Positions 17,019 to 26,541 of a stretch of 64,000 nt of DNA are shown here, one piece after another; positions within the stretch are counted from its first letter, which is position 1; every line of letters begins with the position of its first letter. The position numbers and the translations under genes are program-made. Source of the stretch: Scatavimonas merdigallinarum (GTDB lineage: Bacteria > Bacillota > Clostridia > Oscillospirales > Acutalibacteraceae); contig DVFW01000013.1 of assembly GCA_018713055.1 (NCBI GenBank), positions 1-64,000 on the forward strand, in the 5' to 3' direction. Under the pieces are notes generated by a model, which had not been told where the DNA came from, made no database searches, and saw only the letters and a list, made by a program, of their open reading frames with translations.

Positions 17019-17753
17019 ATGAAAAGCTGCCCTAAGTGCAACGCGCAGGTAAACGATACCACCAAGTTTTGTCCCAGCTGCGGCACGCAAATTCCACAGC
17101 CTGTAACAGCAAGTGCACAGCAACCCGCCTCTTTTCCGGGAACAAAAAGCACCCAGCAGGTAAATGCGCAGACACAGGCAAGTCAGCATGCTACATACCA
17201 GCAGCCGTCCGGTAATCAAAGGCCACCGCAAAACGGTACAGGTCCCACCCCCGTTACACCTCCCCCTTATTATACGAGCACGCAGCAGACTGCCGGACAG
17301 GATGCATTTAAAAACGGTGTGAACAGTGCGGTGGATAAAACAAAGAATTTCTTTTTTAATACAACAGACGAAAGCACGCTTCATGACCAGGAAGATGTTG
17401 CACAAAACAAGGTTCTGGCGCTTGTAAGCTATTTGCATTACTTTTTCTTTATTCCAATGATCATTAAACCGCAGTCCAGATATTTGCGCTTTCACGGCAA
17501 CCAGGGGCTTACTCTGTTTCTTTGCAGCCTTGCTCTTGCAATTGTGCACGCTGTTTTATGTACGCTTTTTGGGCTGTTCGCTTTTGCTGGGCCGGCCGGC
17601 GCCATTGCTTCTATTTTTCTCGTTTGCCTTTTCAGCGTTATCATTTACGGCAGTATTCTTCTCTGGACAATTTTGGGCATTTACAACGCTGTTACGGGAA
17701 AAGCCAAAGAGCTTCCGTTGATTGGGCGTTTTCGTCTTTTAAAAGAATTTTAA
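17019..17753 (+). CDS. Zinc-ribbon protein with DUF4870-like membrane domain
   Basis: A 244-residue protein of unknown role. An N-terminal zinc ribbon (CPKC...CPSCG, residues 4-25) is followed by a Gln/Pro/Thr-rich disordered region (about 28-95) and a C-terminal three-helix membrane domain (about 128-235). The segment LVSYLHYFFFIPMI...YLRFHGNQGL matches the DUF4870/TIC20-like pattern. It is monocistronic, with its own promoter and terminator. Such proteins are common in Firmicutes and are poorly understood. Confidence 0.82.
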   Translation: MKSCPKCNAQVNDTTKFCPSCGTQIPQPVTASAQQPASFPGTKSTQQVNAQTQASQHATYQQPSGNQRPPQNGTGPTPVTPPPYYTSTQQTAGQDAFKNGVNSAVDKTKNFFFNTTDESTLHDQEDVAQNKVLALVSYLHYFFFIPMIIKPQSRYLRFHGNQGLTLFLCSLALAIVHAVLCTLFGLFAFAGPAGAIASIFLVCLFSVIIYGSILLWTILGIYNAVTGKAKELPLIGRFRLLKEF

Positions 17754-17840
17754 AAGAACCAAAGGACATAGTAGCCAAACGGTAATTTTTTAATATGTTT
17801 TTTCTGCCGCGCCTTTGTTTTTAATCGGTATTTACAATAC

Positions 17841-17868
17841 GCCGTCCATATGATATGGGCGGCTTTTT
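17841..17868 (+). terminator. Rho-independent terminator
   Basis: GCCGTCCAT pairs with ATGGGCGGC (one G-U pair) over a 5-base loop; TTTTTCTTTTT follows the stem. Confidence 0.75.
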
Positions 17869-17880
17869 CTTTTTAGCGCA

Positions 17881-17914
17881 ACAGTTCCCCGCTCCTACTG
17901 GAGCGGGGAACTGT
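17881..17914. terminator. Perfect 15-bp hairpin between convergent genes
   Basis: ACAGTTCCCCGCTCC and its perfect complement around a TACT loop. It has no T run on either side, so a classical terminator is uncertain. It sits about 50 bp beyond the SASP stop and may protect the SASP mRNA end. Confidence 0.5.
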
Positions 17915-17967
17915 CTGTAAAGCTTTCAATTTTTTATTTTTTAGCCTTACCGGTTTTATTTCATGTC

Positions 17968-18162
17968 TTATTTCATGTTCTTTTCGTACTGCTCGATCAT
18001 TTTCTTAACCATCTGTCCGCCGACAGAACCTGCCTGGCGGGAAGTCAAGTCGCCGTTGTAACCCTGCTTGAGGTTTACGCCAACTTCAGAAGCTGCTTCC
18101 ATCTTAAAACGGTCAAGAGCTTCTCTTGCTTCAGGTACTACGATCTGATTGCTGCTAGCCAT
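17968..18162 (-). CDS. Alpha/beta-type small acid-soluble spore protein
   Basis: DNA-binding protein that coats and protects the spore chromosome. The 64 residues include the family motifs ALDRFKMEAASEVGV (with the GPR protease site region) and LTSRQAGSVGGQMVKKMI. AAGGAG precedes the ATG. It is monocistronic, as is usual for ssp genes that are expressed in the forespore under sigma G; I could not place a convincing sigma G promoter by eye. This gene is direct evidence that the organism makes endospores. Confidence 0.96.
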   Translation of the reverse strand: MASSNQIVVPEAREALDRFKMEAASEVGVNLKQGYNGDLTSRQAGSVGGQMVKKMIEQYEKNMK

Positions 18163-18433
18163 GTCTGTTTTACTCTCCTTTTCTTAAGATTTTCACATAT
18201 TTTATTGTCATTTCAATTGCGATGTATCAACCTCTTGATGAACACCGCAATAGTATTGTGTGATAATCTTTTCGATATATTGCAAGAAATATTTGCCCTT
18301 TTTCTTACCGCTTTTTCTCTTACAAAACAAATAAAGACAAAAAAATTCTAATAAAAAACAGTAAAATCGGCCAGCAGCACAGCCTTCACAATTGGCTTTT
18401 TTGTGTTATCTTTTTTGCTTATATCTGTCTGAC

Positions 18434-19258
18434 TTATTCCTGCGACGCATCATATACAGTTTGCTGCGCCGTGCTTTCGCCAAACTTTCTGAACCGGTCA
18501 TATCTGCATTGTAACAGCTCCTGTATCTCCATATGCGCATATTTTTCAAATGTGCGGTAAATCAGTCCTTTGAGGCTTTCAAACATTTTGCTTTCTTTTG
18601 TTTTTGGTTCGCGGATAATTCGTTCTATCACCTGCATTTCAAACAGGTCTTGCGCTGTCATCTTTAAACATTCTGCCGCTTCCGCCGTTTTTGTTGAATC
18701 TTTCCACAATATGCTTGCACAGCCTTCCGGTGAAATTGCAGAATAGACCGCGTTTTCCAACATCCAAACCTCATCGGCTACTGCAAGCCCCAATGCGCCG
18801 CCGCTGCCGCCTTCTCCAATCAATATAGTGAGGATCGGTGTTTTCAGGGCTGACATTTCCATCAAATTTTCTGCAATCGCCTGCCCTTGCCCGCGTTCTT
18901 CCGCACCAATACCGCAAAACGCCCCGCTTGTATCCACAAGACACAGTACCGGCCTTTTAAATTTTTCTGCCTGCTTCATCAAACGCAGCGCTTTTCTATA
19001 GCCTTCCGGGTGCGCAGACCCAAAATTGCGTTCCATGCGCTCTTTTGTATCCCTTCCCTTTTGCAGCCCAATCACTGTAACCGGCATGTTTTCCAGGCTG
19101 GCAAGTCCGCCAATCACTGCTTTATCGTCACCAAAGCGCCGGTCTCCATGCAGCTCGAAAAAGGTGTTTCCAAACAGGCTGTTTATATAATCGACAGATG
19201 TAAGCCTGTTGTTGGACCTCGCCTGCACTACTTTGTCAAATGCGCTCATAAAAGACAC
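18434..19258 (-). CDS. accA: Acetyl-CoA carboxylase carboxyltransferase subunit alpha
   Basis: Transfers the carboxyl group from carboxybiotin to acetyl-CoA together with AccD. The 274-residue protein contains the crotonase-fold segments VIGLQKGRDTKER, LVDTSGAFCGIGAEERGQGQAIA, IGEGGSGGALGLAVADEVWML and SPEGCASILWKD. It is slightly shorter than the E. coli form, as in other Firmicutes. It is the last gene of the fab/acc operon, 27 bp after accD. Confidence 0.96.
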   Translation of the reverse strand: MSFMSAFDKVVQARSNNRLTSVDYINSLFGNTFFELHGDRRFGDDKAVIGGLASLENMPVTVIGLQKGRDTKERMERNFGSAHPEGYRKALRLMKQAEKFKRPVLCLVDTSGAFCGIGAEERGQGQAIAENLMEMSALKTPILTILIGEGGSGGALGLAVADEVWMLENAVYSAISPEGCASILWKDSTKTAEAAECLKMTAQDLFEMQVIERIIREPKTKESKMFESLKGLIYRTFEKYAHMEIQELLQCRYDRFRKFGESTAQQTVYDASQE

Positions 19259-19285
19259 AAATCCTTTCTGCTGTTTTTCAGGCCT

Positions 19286-20164
19286 TTACTGTAAGCCGTG
19301 CAGCTTCAACAGCTTTATAATGGTCATTTTTAAATCTTTCCGTTTTACAACCGCGTCAATAAATCCTTTATCCAGTAAAAACTCCGCCGTTTGAAAATCT
19401 TTTGGGAGCTTTTGGCGTATGGTTTGCTCAATGACCCTTGGGCCTGCAAACCCTATCAGTGCGTTCGGCTCTGCAAGGATAACATCCCCTTCCATTGCAA
19501 AGCTTGCCGTTACGCCTCCGGTAGTGGGGTCTGTCAGCACCGTAATATACAAAAGCCCCTGATCGCTGTGGCGTTTAACTGCAGCGCTTGTCTTTGCCAT
19601 TTGCATCAGCGACAAGATTCCCTCCTGCATTCTGGCGCCGCCCGACGCGGTACATACAACAACAGGCAAGCTATGCTTTGTCGCATATTCAAACGCTCTT
19701 GTAATTTTTTCCCCGGTAACGGTTCCCATGCTTCCCATCATAAATCCGGATTCCATCACGCATAACACCGTACGGATCCCGCCAATACGTGCAATACCCG
19801 TAATGACAGATTCATTTTCTCCACTTTTTAATTTACTGCTTTTAAGTTTACGGTCGTATTCGGGAAATGCCAAAATGTTTTTGGACTCCATATCCCCGTT
19901 TGCCTCTTCAAAGCTGTCCCTGTCGGCAAGCAGGGCGATCCGTTCCCTGGCCGACAGCCGCAGATGATGTCCACATTTTGTGCAAACCTTGTTTGTTTCC
20001 TCCATATCAGACGCCAAAAGCAGGGTTTTACATTTTGGGCATTTCATCCACATGGCGTCGGGTATATAGGGGCGGTTTTCCTCCACCGGTTCCCCTTCCA
20101 GCTCATTTTTTGGCTTTAAAAACGTAAAAATATCGCCATGAAACATAAGCAACCGTCCAATCAT
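19286..20164 (-). CDS. accD: Acetyl-CoA carboxylase carboxyltransferase subunit beta
   Basis: Partner of AccA. An N-terminal four-cysteine zinc ribbon (CPKC...CTKCG, about residues 38-60) leads into the carboxyltransferase core with CTASGGARMQEG, LTDPTTGGVTASFAM and IGFAGPRVIEQT. Total length is 292 residues. The start is uncertain: neither ATG 20164 nor the in-frame ATG at 20146 has a strong ribosome binding site, so translation may be coupled to accC, whose stop lies 36 bp upstream. Confidence 0.94.
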   Translation of the reverse strand: MIGRLLMFHGDIFTFLKPKNELEGEPVEENRPYIPDAMWMKCPKCKTLLLASDMEETNKVCTKCGHHLRLSARERIALLADRDSFEEANGDMESKNILAFPEYDRKLKSSKLKSGENESVITGIARIGGIRTVLCVMESGFMMGSMGTVTGEKITRAFEYATKHSLPVVVCTASGGARMQEGILSLMQMAKTSAAVKRHSDQGLLYITVLTDPTTGGVTASFAMEGDVILAEPNALIGFAGPRVIEQTIRQKLPKDFQTAEFLLDKGFIDAVVKRKDLKMTIIKLLKLHGLQ

Positions 20165-20199
20165 CTCTATTTATTTTCATATGGTTCATGCAGGTGTCT

Positions 20200-21549
20200 C
20201 TATCTTTGCAAATTTTTTTCTCTTTTTTCCATAAAATCGGTCGTATATGTGCCGTCAACAAAGGCAGATGCAGAAAGTATTTCAATCTGCAAATCCCTGT
20301 TGTGTTCCACTCCATGAATATTCAATTCGCTAAGAGCCATTTTCATCTTTCGGATTGCCTGCTCTCTGGTGCGGGCCTGAACAATTAGCTTACCAATCAT
20401 GGAATCGTAAAACGGAGGGATTTCATAATCCTGGTAAATTGCCGTATCAAAGCGCACGCACGGCCCGCCGGGAATATGAAGCTTATAGATTCTGCCGCAG
20501 CTCGGCCGGAAATCAAGATCGGGGTTTTCTGCATTAATTCTGCACTCTATAGCATTTCCATGTATGTAAACCTTATCCTGACGGATCGTAAGTTCATTAC
20601 CTGCAGCAATACGAATTTGCCATTGGACAAGATCATTATTTGTAACCATTTCTGTAACAGGGTGCTCAACCTGCAACCGGGTATTCATTTCCATAAAGTA
20701 AAAATTTCCATCCTGATCCAGTAAAAACTCTACCGTTCCAGCATTTACATAATGGACGGCCTGCGCCGCTTTTTTGGCAGCCTCCATCATTTTCTGTCTT
20801 GTCTGCGTATCGATAGCCGGCGAAGGGCTTTCTTCTATCAGCTTCTGGTTTTTTCTCTGTATGGAGCATTCCCGTTCTCCCAGACAAATAATATGCCCGT
20901 ATTTATCGCAAAGCAACTGCATTTCTATATGCTTGACCGGGCTTAAAAATTTTTCCATATAAACGGCGCCGTCGCCAAACGCACTGTGCGCTTCGCTGGA
21001 AGCCGCATAAAAAGCGCTTTCAAAATCCTCCATATGGTCCACGCGGCGTATTCCTCGTCCACCGCCGCCGCTGCGCGCTTTAATCAAAAGCGGAAATCCA
21101 ATTCTTTCCGCCTCTGCTTTTGCCTGTTCAATACTGCTGACAATGTCGCAGCCAGGTGTCACGGGAACCCCCGCTTCCCGCATAGTTCTTCTTGCTTTAT
21201 CCTTATCCCCAAGCAGCGCAATCATTTGAGAAGAGGGGCCGATAAACTCTATATTACATTGCTCACACAGTGAAACAAATTTTGCATTTTCCGAAAGCAG
21301 CCCATACCCTGGATGAATTGCCTGCGCACCGGAAGCCACCGCAACGGTAAGGATTGCCGCCATATTCAGGTAACTGTCCGCCACCTGCGGTCCTCCAACA
21401 CAGTAGCTTTCGTCGGCAAGCTGCACATGCATTGCATTTTTATCCGCCTGGGAATAAATTGCAACCGTTGCAATCCCCATTTCTCTGCACGCCCGTATAA
21501 TCCGCACCGCAATTTCCCCACGATTTGCTATGAGTATTTTGGAAAACAT
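20200..21549 (-). CDS. accC: Biotin carboxylase subunit of acetyl-CoA carboxylase
   Basis: ATP-dependent carboxylation of biotin carried on AccB. The 449-residue ATP-grasp enzyme starts FSKILIANRGEIAVRIIRA and shows the glycine-rich loop KARSGGGGRGIRRV, the active-site region FYFMEMNTRLQVEHPVTE and the AINAE-like C domain (AIECRINAENP). Length and motifs are standard. A hairpin-forming 74-bp spacer separates it from fabZ upstream. Confidence 0.97.
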   Translation of the reverse strand: MFSKILIANRGEIAVRIIRACREMGIATVAIYSQADKNAMHVQLADESYCVGGPQVADSYLNMAAILTVAVASGAQAIHPGYGLLSENAKFVSLCEQCNIEFIGPSSQMIALLGDKDKARRTMREAGVPVTPGCDIVSSIEQAKAEAERIGFPLLIKARSGGGGRGIRRVDHMEDFESAFYAASSEAHSAFGDGAVYMEKFLSPVKHIEMQLLCDKYGHIICLGERECSIQRKNQKLIEESPSPAIDTQTRQKMMEAAKKAAQAVHYVNAGTVEFLLDQDGNFYFMEMNTRLQVEHPVTEMVTNNDLVQWQIRIAAGNELTIRQDKVYIHGNAIECRINAENPDLDFRPSCGRIYKLHIPGGPCVRFDTAIYQDYEIPPFYDSMIGKLIVQARTREQAIRKMKMALSELNIHGVEHNRDLQIEILSASAFVDGTYTTDFMEKREKNLQR

Positions 21550-21565
21550 TTTATTCCTCCATAAA

Positions 21566-21587
21566 AGCGGATGTCTTACTATCCGCT
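21566..21587 (-). terminator. Intercistronic hairpin upstream of accC
   Basis: On the minus strand AGCGGAT-N8-ATCCGCT is followed by TTTTAT, a weak terminator or attenuator shape. A second small hairpin (GCTGTA/TACAGC, 21606-21623) lies beside the fabZ stop. Together they could lower accCDA expression relative to the upstream fab genes. Confidence 0.4.
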
Positions 21588-21623
21588 GTAAAAATTGTTG
21601 CCGCCGCTGTAAAAAAGTACAGC

Positions 21624-22046
21624 CTATTCTTCATTTTTTACAAGTGCAAAAGCAAATTCCGCACTTGCGCAGAGCTTGCCATCCACATAGCCTTTGGCCT
21701 CTACAAAATAAAACGCACCCCTGTTTTTTACCAACGTACATACCGTCTCAAGCGTGTCGCCGGGCAGCACCTTGTTTTTAAATTTTACATTGTCCATTTT
21801 AGTAAAATAAGGCGTGGCCCCTTTGGCGCGTTCTCCCAAAAGCACACAGCTTGCCTGCGCCATCGCTTCGCACAAAATTACACCCGGCACAACCGGATTT
21901 CCGGGAAAATGCCCCTGCAAAAAAAACTCGTCGCCACGAATGGCAAGCTTTCCTTTCGAGGTATTTTCGTCTATTCTGTACGCTTCATCCACCAGCAGCA
22001 TTGGCGCGCGATGCGGTATGATCTTTTTAATCTCTTCCTGGTTCAT
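21624..22046 (-). CDS. fabZ: 3-hydroxyacyl-ACP dehydratase FabZ
   Basis: Dehydrates 3-hydroxyacyl-ACP to trans-2-enoyl-ACP. The 140-residue hot-dog protein has the active-site histidine in GHFPGNPVVPGV and the glutamate in LCEAMAQ. It lies between accB and accC, as in the FabT-type operons of streptococci and Clostridia. No fabA or fabM homologue is in the cluster, so how unsaturated fatty acids are made is not shown here. Confidence 0.96.
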   Translation of the reverse strand: MNQEEIKKIIPHRAPMLLVDEAYRIDENTSKGKLAIRGDEFFLQGHFPGNPVVPGVILCEAMAQASCVLLGERAKGATPYFTKMDNVKFKNKVLPGDTLETVCTLVKNRGAFYFVEAKGYVDGKLCASAEFAFALVKNEE

Positions 22047-22124
22047 GGATTTCCAACCTTTCTAAAACAGCGCTTTTCCTTTACAGCTTTTTATTGTATA
22101 AAAGCCGATAAACCCCCATGTCTC

Positions 22125-22586
22125 TTACAAAATTTTGAACAACGGCTGCCCAAACTCTACAATATCCCCATTCTGTACACAAATTTCCTTGATTGTGCCA
22201 CTCTGGGTCGCCGTAATTTCGTTCATCAGCTTCATTGCTTCTATAATGCAGATCACATCGCCTTTTTTAACAACAGAGCCTACGCTTACATACGGCGGCG
22301 CATCTGGCGAAGGCGCTGCATAAAATACACCCACCATAGGCGCCGTAACAGACTGCACACCGTCGTCCTTTTGTACTTCCACCTTCGGCGCTTCTGCCTG
22401 CTGAGAGGCCTGCGCTGCAGCATTTTGCGCCGGCTGTACCTCCCGGATCACTGTTGCCGGGGCAGCCGTTTCTTTTTTAATCAGCAGGCGCTGGCCTTTT
22501 TCATCCCTGATCTCAAAACAGGAGATCCCCGTCTTATCAATCGTGTTGAGCAAATCTTTCAATTGCTCCAGTTCATACATAGCCAT
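22125..22586 (-). CDS. accB: Biotin carboxyl carrier protein of acetyl-CoA carboxylase
   Basis: Carries biotin between AccC and AccAD. The 153-residue protein has an N-terminal YELEQLKDLLNTIDKTG helix region, an Ala/Gln-rich linker (about 60-85) and a C-terminal biotinyl domain with the biotinylated lysine in IIEAMKLMNEI. The frame remains open into fabF, but ATG 22584-22586 has AGGAG 6 bases upstream and gives the normal N terminus, so I use it. Confidence 0.95.
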   Translation of the reverse strand: MAMYELEQLKDLLNTIDKTGISCFEIRDEKGQRLLIKKETAAPATVIREVQPAQNAAAQASQQAEAPKVEVQKDDGVQSVTAPMVGVFYAAPSPDAPPYVSVGSVVKKGDVICIIEAMKLMNEITATQSGTIKEICVQNGDIVEFGQPLFKIL

Positions 22587-22611
22587 TGCAAACTTCTCCT
22601 CAAATTGTATT

Positions 22612-23838
22612 TTAAACCCTTTTGAATACAATACAGGCGTTATGTCCGCCAAAGCCCAGCGAGTTAGACAATGCAAAGTCCACCTGTTTTTCTATCGCCT
22701 TGTTCGGGATATAGTAAAGGTCGCATTCTTCATCTGGAACTTCATATCCGACTGTAGGTGGAAGCACAGATTTAGAAAGGGCCAAAACCGAAAGGACCGC
22801 CTCACACCCGCCTGCGGCTCCCAGCATATGCCCGGTCATAGATTTTGTTGAGCTGATATAAAGCTCCTTTGCCCTTTGGTCAAACACCTGCTTTAACGCC
22901 CTGGTTTCCACCTTGTCATTCAGCGGAGTGCTGGTTCCGTGGGCATTGACGTAAATCTGCGCGTCCGGCCCAACCTGTGCTTCTTCTATTGCAATCGCAA
23001 TCGCCTTTGTGGCGCCTTCCGCTTCCGGATGCGGCGCTGTAACATGATATGCATCACAGGTATTTCCATAACCGCAAATTTCCGCATAAATTTTAGCGCC
23101 TCTGCGTTTTGCATGCGTATATTCCTCTAAAATTACAATACCGGCGCCTTCGCCAATCACAAAGCCGTCGCGGCGCTTGTCAAAGGGAACAGACGCTGTT
23201 TTGGGGTCGTTTCTTGTGGTAAGCGCCATACAGTTTGTAAAGCCTGCAATCGAAAGCCGCGTAACCGCGGCTTCCGCCCCACCCGCTATAATAGCGTCCG
23301 CATAGCCGGCTGCAATTGCATGATATGCCTCTCCTATAGAATTCGTGCCGGTTGCGCATGCCGTTACAATGGGAAGACAAACACCCTTTGCCTGATTTCT
23401 GATTGCAATGGTCCCAGAGGCTATATTGCTGATCATCATTGGTACAAAAAACGGAGAAACCTTTTTTGCCCCGCTGTTTTCAAGCGCAATGCAGTTGGCA
23501 TTAAAGGTTTGCATACCGCCTATTCCTGCTCCAACATATACGCCAAAGCGCTGCGGATCTATTGCTCCCTTTATCCCGCTGTCCTCAACCGCCTGCGTAG
23601 CCGCAGCCACTGCATACTGCGTAAAAAGGTCTGTTTTTCTGATTTCTCTCTTCTCAAAATAGAGCGTTGGGTCAAAATTCTTAACCTCCGCAGCGATGGT
23701 TACTTTTAAATCAGACGTATCAAATTTCTGAATTGTATCAATCCCGCATTTCCCGCTTTCAATAGATTCCCATGTTGTCTTTACGTCGTTCCCCACGGGC
23801 GTAACCGCACCAAGTCCGGTTACTACAACTCTTTTCAT
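22612..23838 (-). CDS. fabF: 3-oxoacyl-ACP synthase II
   Basis: Elongating ketosynthase, 408 residues. The Cys-His-His triad is visible: Cys in TACATGTNSIG, His in VNAHGTSTPLND and His in KSMTGHMLGAAGG. It condenses malonyl-ACP with longer acyl-ACP. AGGAGG precedes the ATG. Upstream is fabG (57 bp gap). Confidence 0.97.
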   Translation of the reverse strand: MKRVVVTGLGAVTPVGNDVKTTWESIESGKCGIDTIQKFDTSDLKVTIAAEVKNFDPTLYFEKREIRKTDLFTQYAVAAATQAVEDSGIKGAIDPQRFGVYVGAGIGGMQTFNANCIALENSGAKKVSPFFVPMMISNIASGTIAIRNQAKGVCLPIVTACATGTNSIGEAYHAIAAGYADAIIAGGAEAAVTRLSIAGFTNCMALTTRNDPKTASVPFDKRRDGFVIGEGAGIVILEEYTHAKRRGAKIYAEICGYGNTCDAYHVTAPHPEAEGATKAIAIAIEEAQVGPDAQIYVNAHGTSTPLNDKVETRALKQVFDQRAKELYISSTKSMTGHMLGAAGGCEAVLSVLALSKSVLPPTVGYEVPDEECDLYYIPNKAIEKQVDFALSNSLGFGGHNACIVFKRV

Positions 23839-23895
23839 GATGGATATCCCTCCTTGTCTTTTATCCTGCAGGACCCCTTCCCTGCAAAAAATGCC

Positions 23896-24639
23896 TCACA
23901 TTGCCATACCGCCGTCTACGCGCAATACCTCGCCCGTTATATAGGACGCATCGTCAGAGGCTAAAAAAGCCACTGCGTTTGCAATGTCCCGCACTTGCCC
24001 CGTTCTGCGCATGGGGATAGAGGCTTTGATTGCTTCTTTTACCTTATCGCTCAACGCGTTGGTCATATCTGTGTCCACATAACCGGGCGCAATCGCATTG
24101 CATGTTACGTTTCTTGCCGCAAGTTCCTTAGCAACCGACTTGGTAAGGGCAATGATTCCCGCTTTTGCGCTTGCATAATTGGCCTGCCCCGCGTTCCCGT
24201 TTAAACCTACGACAGAGGCCATGTTGATAATCCGTCCGCTTCTTTTTTTCATAAAATGGGAGTAGGTATTTTTAATCATATTAAACGTTCCTTTGAGGTT
24301 TACGCGCAATACGCTGTCAAAATCTTCTTCCTTCATAGAAAGCACCAGGCTATCTCGTACAATTCCGGCGTTGTTTACAAGGATATCAATCCCACCAAAT
24401 TGCTCAATCACATCCTCACACAACTGTTTTACCGATGCAAAGTCGGAAACATCACAATTATACAGCGTACATTTCGCCCCAAAAGCCTCTACTTCTTTTT
24501 TCGTTTCTTCCGCTTTTGTGCTGTCGCCTATATACACGGCGGCAATATTGGCGCCTTCCTCTGCAAGCTTTAATGCAATTGCCTTTCCAATCCCCTGTGA
24601 AGCGCCGGTAACCAGCGCCGTTTTCTTTTCAAATCTCAT
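23896..24639 (-). CDS. fabG: 3-oxoacyl-ACP reductase
   Basis: NADPH-dependent reductase of the short-chain dehydrogenase family, 247 residues. It shows the cofactor motif TGASQGIG, NNAG at about residue 88, and the catalytic Ser-Tyr-Lys with Tyr/Lys in YASAKAG. The C terminus reads YITGEVLRVDGGMAM, typical of FabG. Its position between fabD and fabF supports the role. Confidence 0.96.
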   Translation of the reverse strand: MRFEKKTALVTGASQGIGKAIALKLAEEGANIAAVYIGDSTKAEETKKEVEAFGAKCTLYNCDVSDFASVKQLCEDVIEQFGGIDILVNNAGIVRDSLVLSMKEEDFDSVLRVNLKGTFNMIKNTYSHFMKKRSGRIINMASVVGLNGNAGQANYASAKAGIIALTKSVAKELAARNVTCNAIAPGYVDTDMTNALSDKVKEAIKASIPMRRTGQVRDIANAVAFLASDDASYITGEVLRVDGGMAM

Positions 24640-24694
24640 GCGTACCGTCCCTTTCTATGATAAAAAATCCTTCGCCGCCTCTCTTTTGGGCGAT

Positions 24695-25606
24695 TTACAG
24701 AAGCTCTTCTTTCACCTGTGCAAGCGTCTGTGCGTCTTCCACATGAAATACGCGCGCCTGTGTGTCTATTTTTTTTACAAGCCCGCATAGCGTTTTTCCA
24801 GGCCCTACTTCTATAAAGGTATCTGCACCCTGCGCGACTAAGTTTTCCACCGTTTTTTGCCAGTATACGGGGCTTTGTACCTGTTTTGTCAACAATGCCC
24901 TGCAGTCGTCTTCATAAGGCTGCGCCGTTGCATTGGCATAAATTGGGATTCCCGGCCTGCCCCACGCAGCATTTTTCAAATAAACGTCCAACCCCTGCGC
25001 CGCGCTGTGCATAAACGGACAATGAAACGCACCGCTTACAGCCAGCTGTATTGCTTTTCCCTTTTGTTCTCGGACCGCATTGCAAAATGCCTCCAGGTTT
25101 TCCTGTGCCATTGCAACAACTGTCTGTAACGGGCTGTTATAATTGACAGGCCATGTATTTTCAAACTGCCGGCAGAGCTTTTCCACCTGCTCTGCCGGCA
25201 GCTTTAAAACAGCTGCCATAACGCCCTGCCGCCGCCCTGCCGCCTGGTCCATCAGCCGCGCCCTTTCACACACAAGTGCAAAAGCATCCTGCTGCGTTAA
25301 AATTCCTGCATAGCCTACTGCTGCAATTTCACCCAGGGAAAACCCTGCTGCAAAATCTGGTATGATTCCCGCCTCCCTTACCGCGCAGGCAGCGGCAAGG
25401 TCTACTGCAAATACACAGGGCTGAGTATTGACCGTTTGGTCAAGCGCGCTCTTCTGCCCTGTAAAACATAGCGCAGACGTTCCGGGACGTATACGGTCAA
25501 CCATATCAAAAACCGCCTTTGCAGCTTTGGAACAGTCGCCAAGTTCTTTTCCCATGCCGGTGTATTGGGAACCCTGCCCCGCAAACATAAATACTATCTT
25601 ACCCAT
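24695..25606 (-). CDS. fabD: Malonyl-CoA:ACP transacylase
   Basis: Loads malonate from CoA onto ACP. The 303-residue protein has the GQGSQ motif at the N terminus (MFAGQGSQYTGMG), the nucleophile serine in GFSLGEIAA and the histidine in SGAFHCPFM. Its start overlaps the fabK stop by 13 bases. Confidence 0.96.
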   Translation of the reverse strand: MGKIVFMFAGQGSQYTGMGKELGDCSKAAKAVFDMVDRIRPGTSALCFTGQKSALDQTVNTQPCVFAVDLAAACAVREAGIIPDFAAGFSLGEIAAVGYAGILTQQDAFALVCERARLMDQAAGRRQGVMAAVLKLPAEQVEKLCRQFENTWPVNYNSPLQTVVAMAQENLEAFCNAVREQKGKAIQLAVSGAFHCPFMHSAAQGLDVYLKNAAWGRPGIPIYANATAQPYEDDCRALLTKQVQSPVYWQKTVENLVAQGADTFIEVGPGKTLCGLVKKIDTQARVFHVEDAQTLAQVKEELL

Positions 25607-26541
25607 TTTTTGGCACCGCCCAATACTTTTTCCGCCTGTGTAAACAGGTCTTCTATAATTTCCTTTGCGGTCTGCTCCTGCTTAACCATGGAAGCTACCT
25701 GTCCCGCCAGTACACATCCGCCGGATACATCTCCCTGTCTGGCCGCCCTTCTAAGTGCGCCTACACCCAGTTGCTCAAGCTCTTCGTCTGAAATCTGGCT
25801 GTTATACTCCTGTTTTAAATATTCTCTGGTAAAAGCATTTTTAATGGACCGCACAGGATGGCCCAAACGCTTGCCTGTCAAAATCGTATCTATATCCTTT
25901 GCTTTTAAAACTTTATCCTTATATTCCTGCGAAATGGTACACTCTCTGGCAACCAAAAAGCGCGTGCCCATCTGTACGCCCACGGCACCCAGCATAAAAC
26001 ACGCAGCAAGCTGCCGTCCGTCTGCAACGCCGCCTGCGGCAATTACAGGGATCGACACTGCGTCCACAACCTGCGGAACAAGGGCCATCGTCGTCAGATC
26101 GCCCACATGCCCGCCGGATTCTCCTCCTTCTGCAATGACTGCAAACGCACCGTTTCTTTGTGCAAGCTTTGCAAGCGACACAGAAGGAACCACCGGGATT
26201 ACCTTAATACCCGCCGCGTTCCATTCCTTCATATATCTTGCGGGGTTGCCCGCGCCTGTTGTTACAACCGGAATTTTTTCTTCAATTACAACCTTTGCGA
26301 CCTCCCCCACATAAGGGCTCATCAGCATTACATTTACTCCAAACGGCTTGTCCGTCAGTTCTCTCGCTTTTTTAATTTCTTCACGCAACTGTTCTCCGTT
26401 TGAATTCATTCCCGCTAAAATCCCCAGGCCGCCGGCATTGCTTACGCCCGCCGCCAAAGAGGCATCTGCAACCCAGGCCATACCGCCCTGAAAAATAGGA
26501 TACTCAATCCCCAGCAGTTCATTGATGGGTGTGCTTATCAT
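25594..26541 (-). CDS. fabK: FMN-dependent enoyl-ACP reductase II
   Basis: Reduces trans-2-enoyl-ACP in the last step of each elongation cycle. The 315-residue TIM-barrel flavoprotein starts INELLGIEYPIFQGGMAWVAD and contains AEGGESGGHVGDLTTM with the catalytic histidine, IPVIAAGGVADGRQLAA and GVQMGTRFL, all matching streptococcal FabK. It belongs to the triclosan-insensitive type. No fabI is present here. GGAGG precedes the ATG. It is separated from fabH by 71 bp, exactly where acpP sits in related operons. Confidence 0.95.
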   Translation of the reverse strand: MISTPINELLGIEYPIFQGGMAWVADASLAAGVSNAGGLGILAGMNSNGEQLREEIKKARELTDKPFGVNVMLMSPYVGEVAKVVIEEKIPVVTTGAGNPARYMKEWNAAGIKVIPVVPSVSLAKLAQRNGAFAVIAEGGESGGHVGDLTTMALVPQVVDAVSIPVIAAGGVADGRQLAACFMLGAVGVQMGTRFLVARECTISQEYKDKVLKAKDIDTILTGKRLGHPVRSIKNAFTREYLKQEYNSQISDEELEQLGVGALRRAARQGDVSGGCVLAGQVASMVKQEQTAKEIIEDLFTQAEKVLGGAKKWVR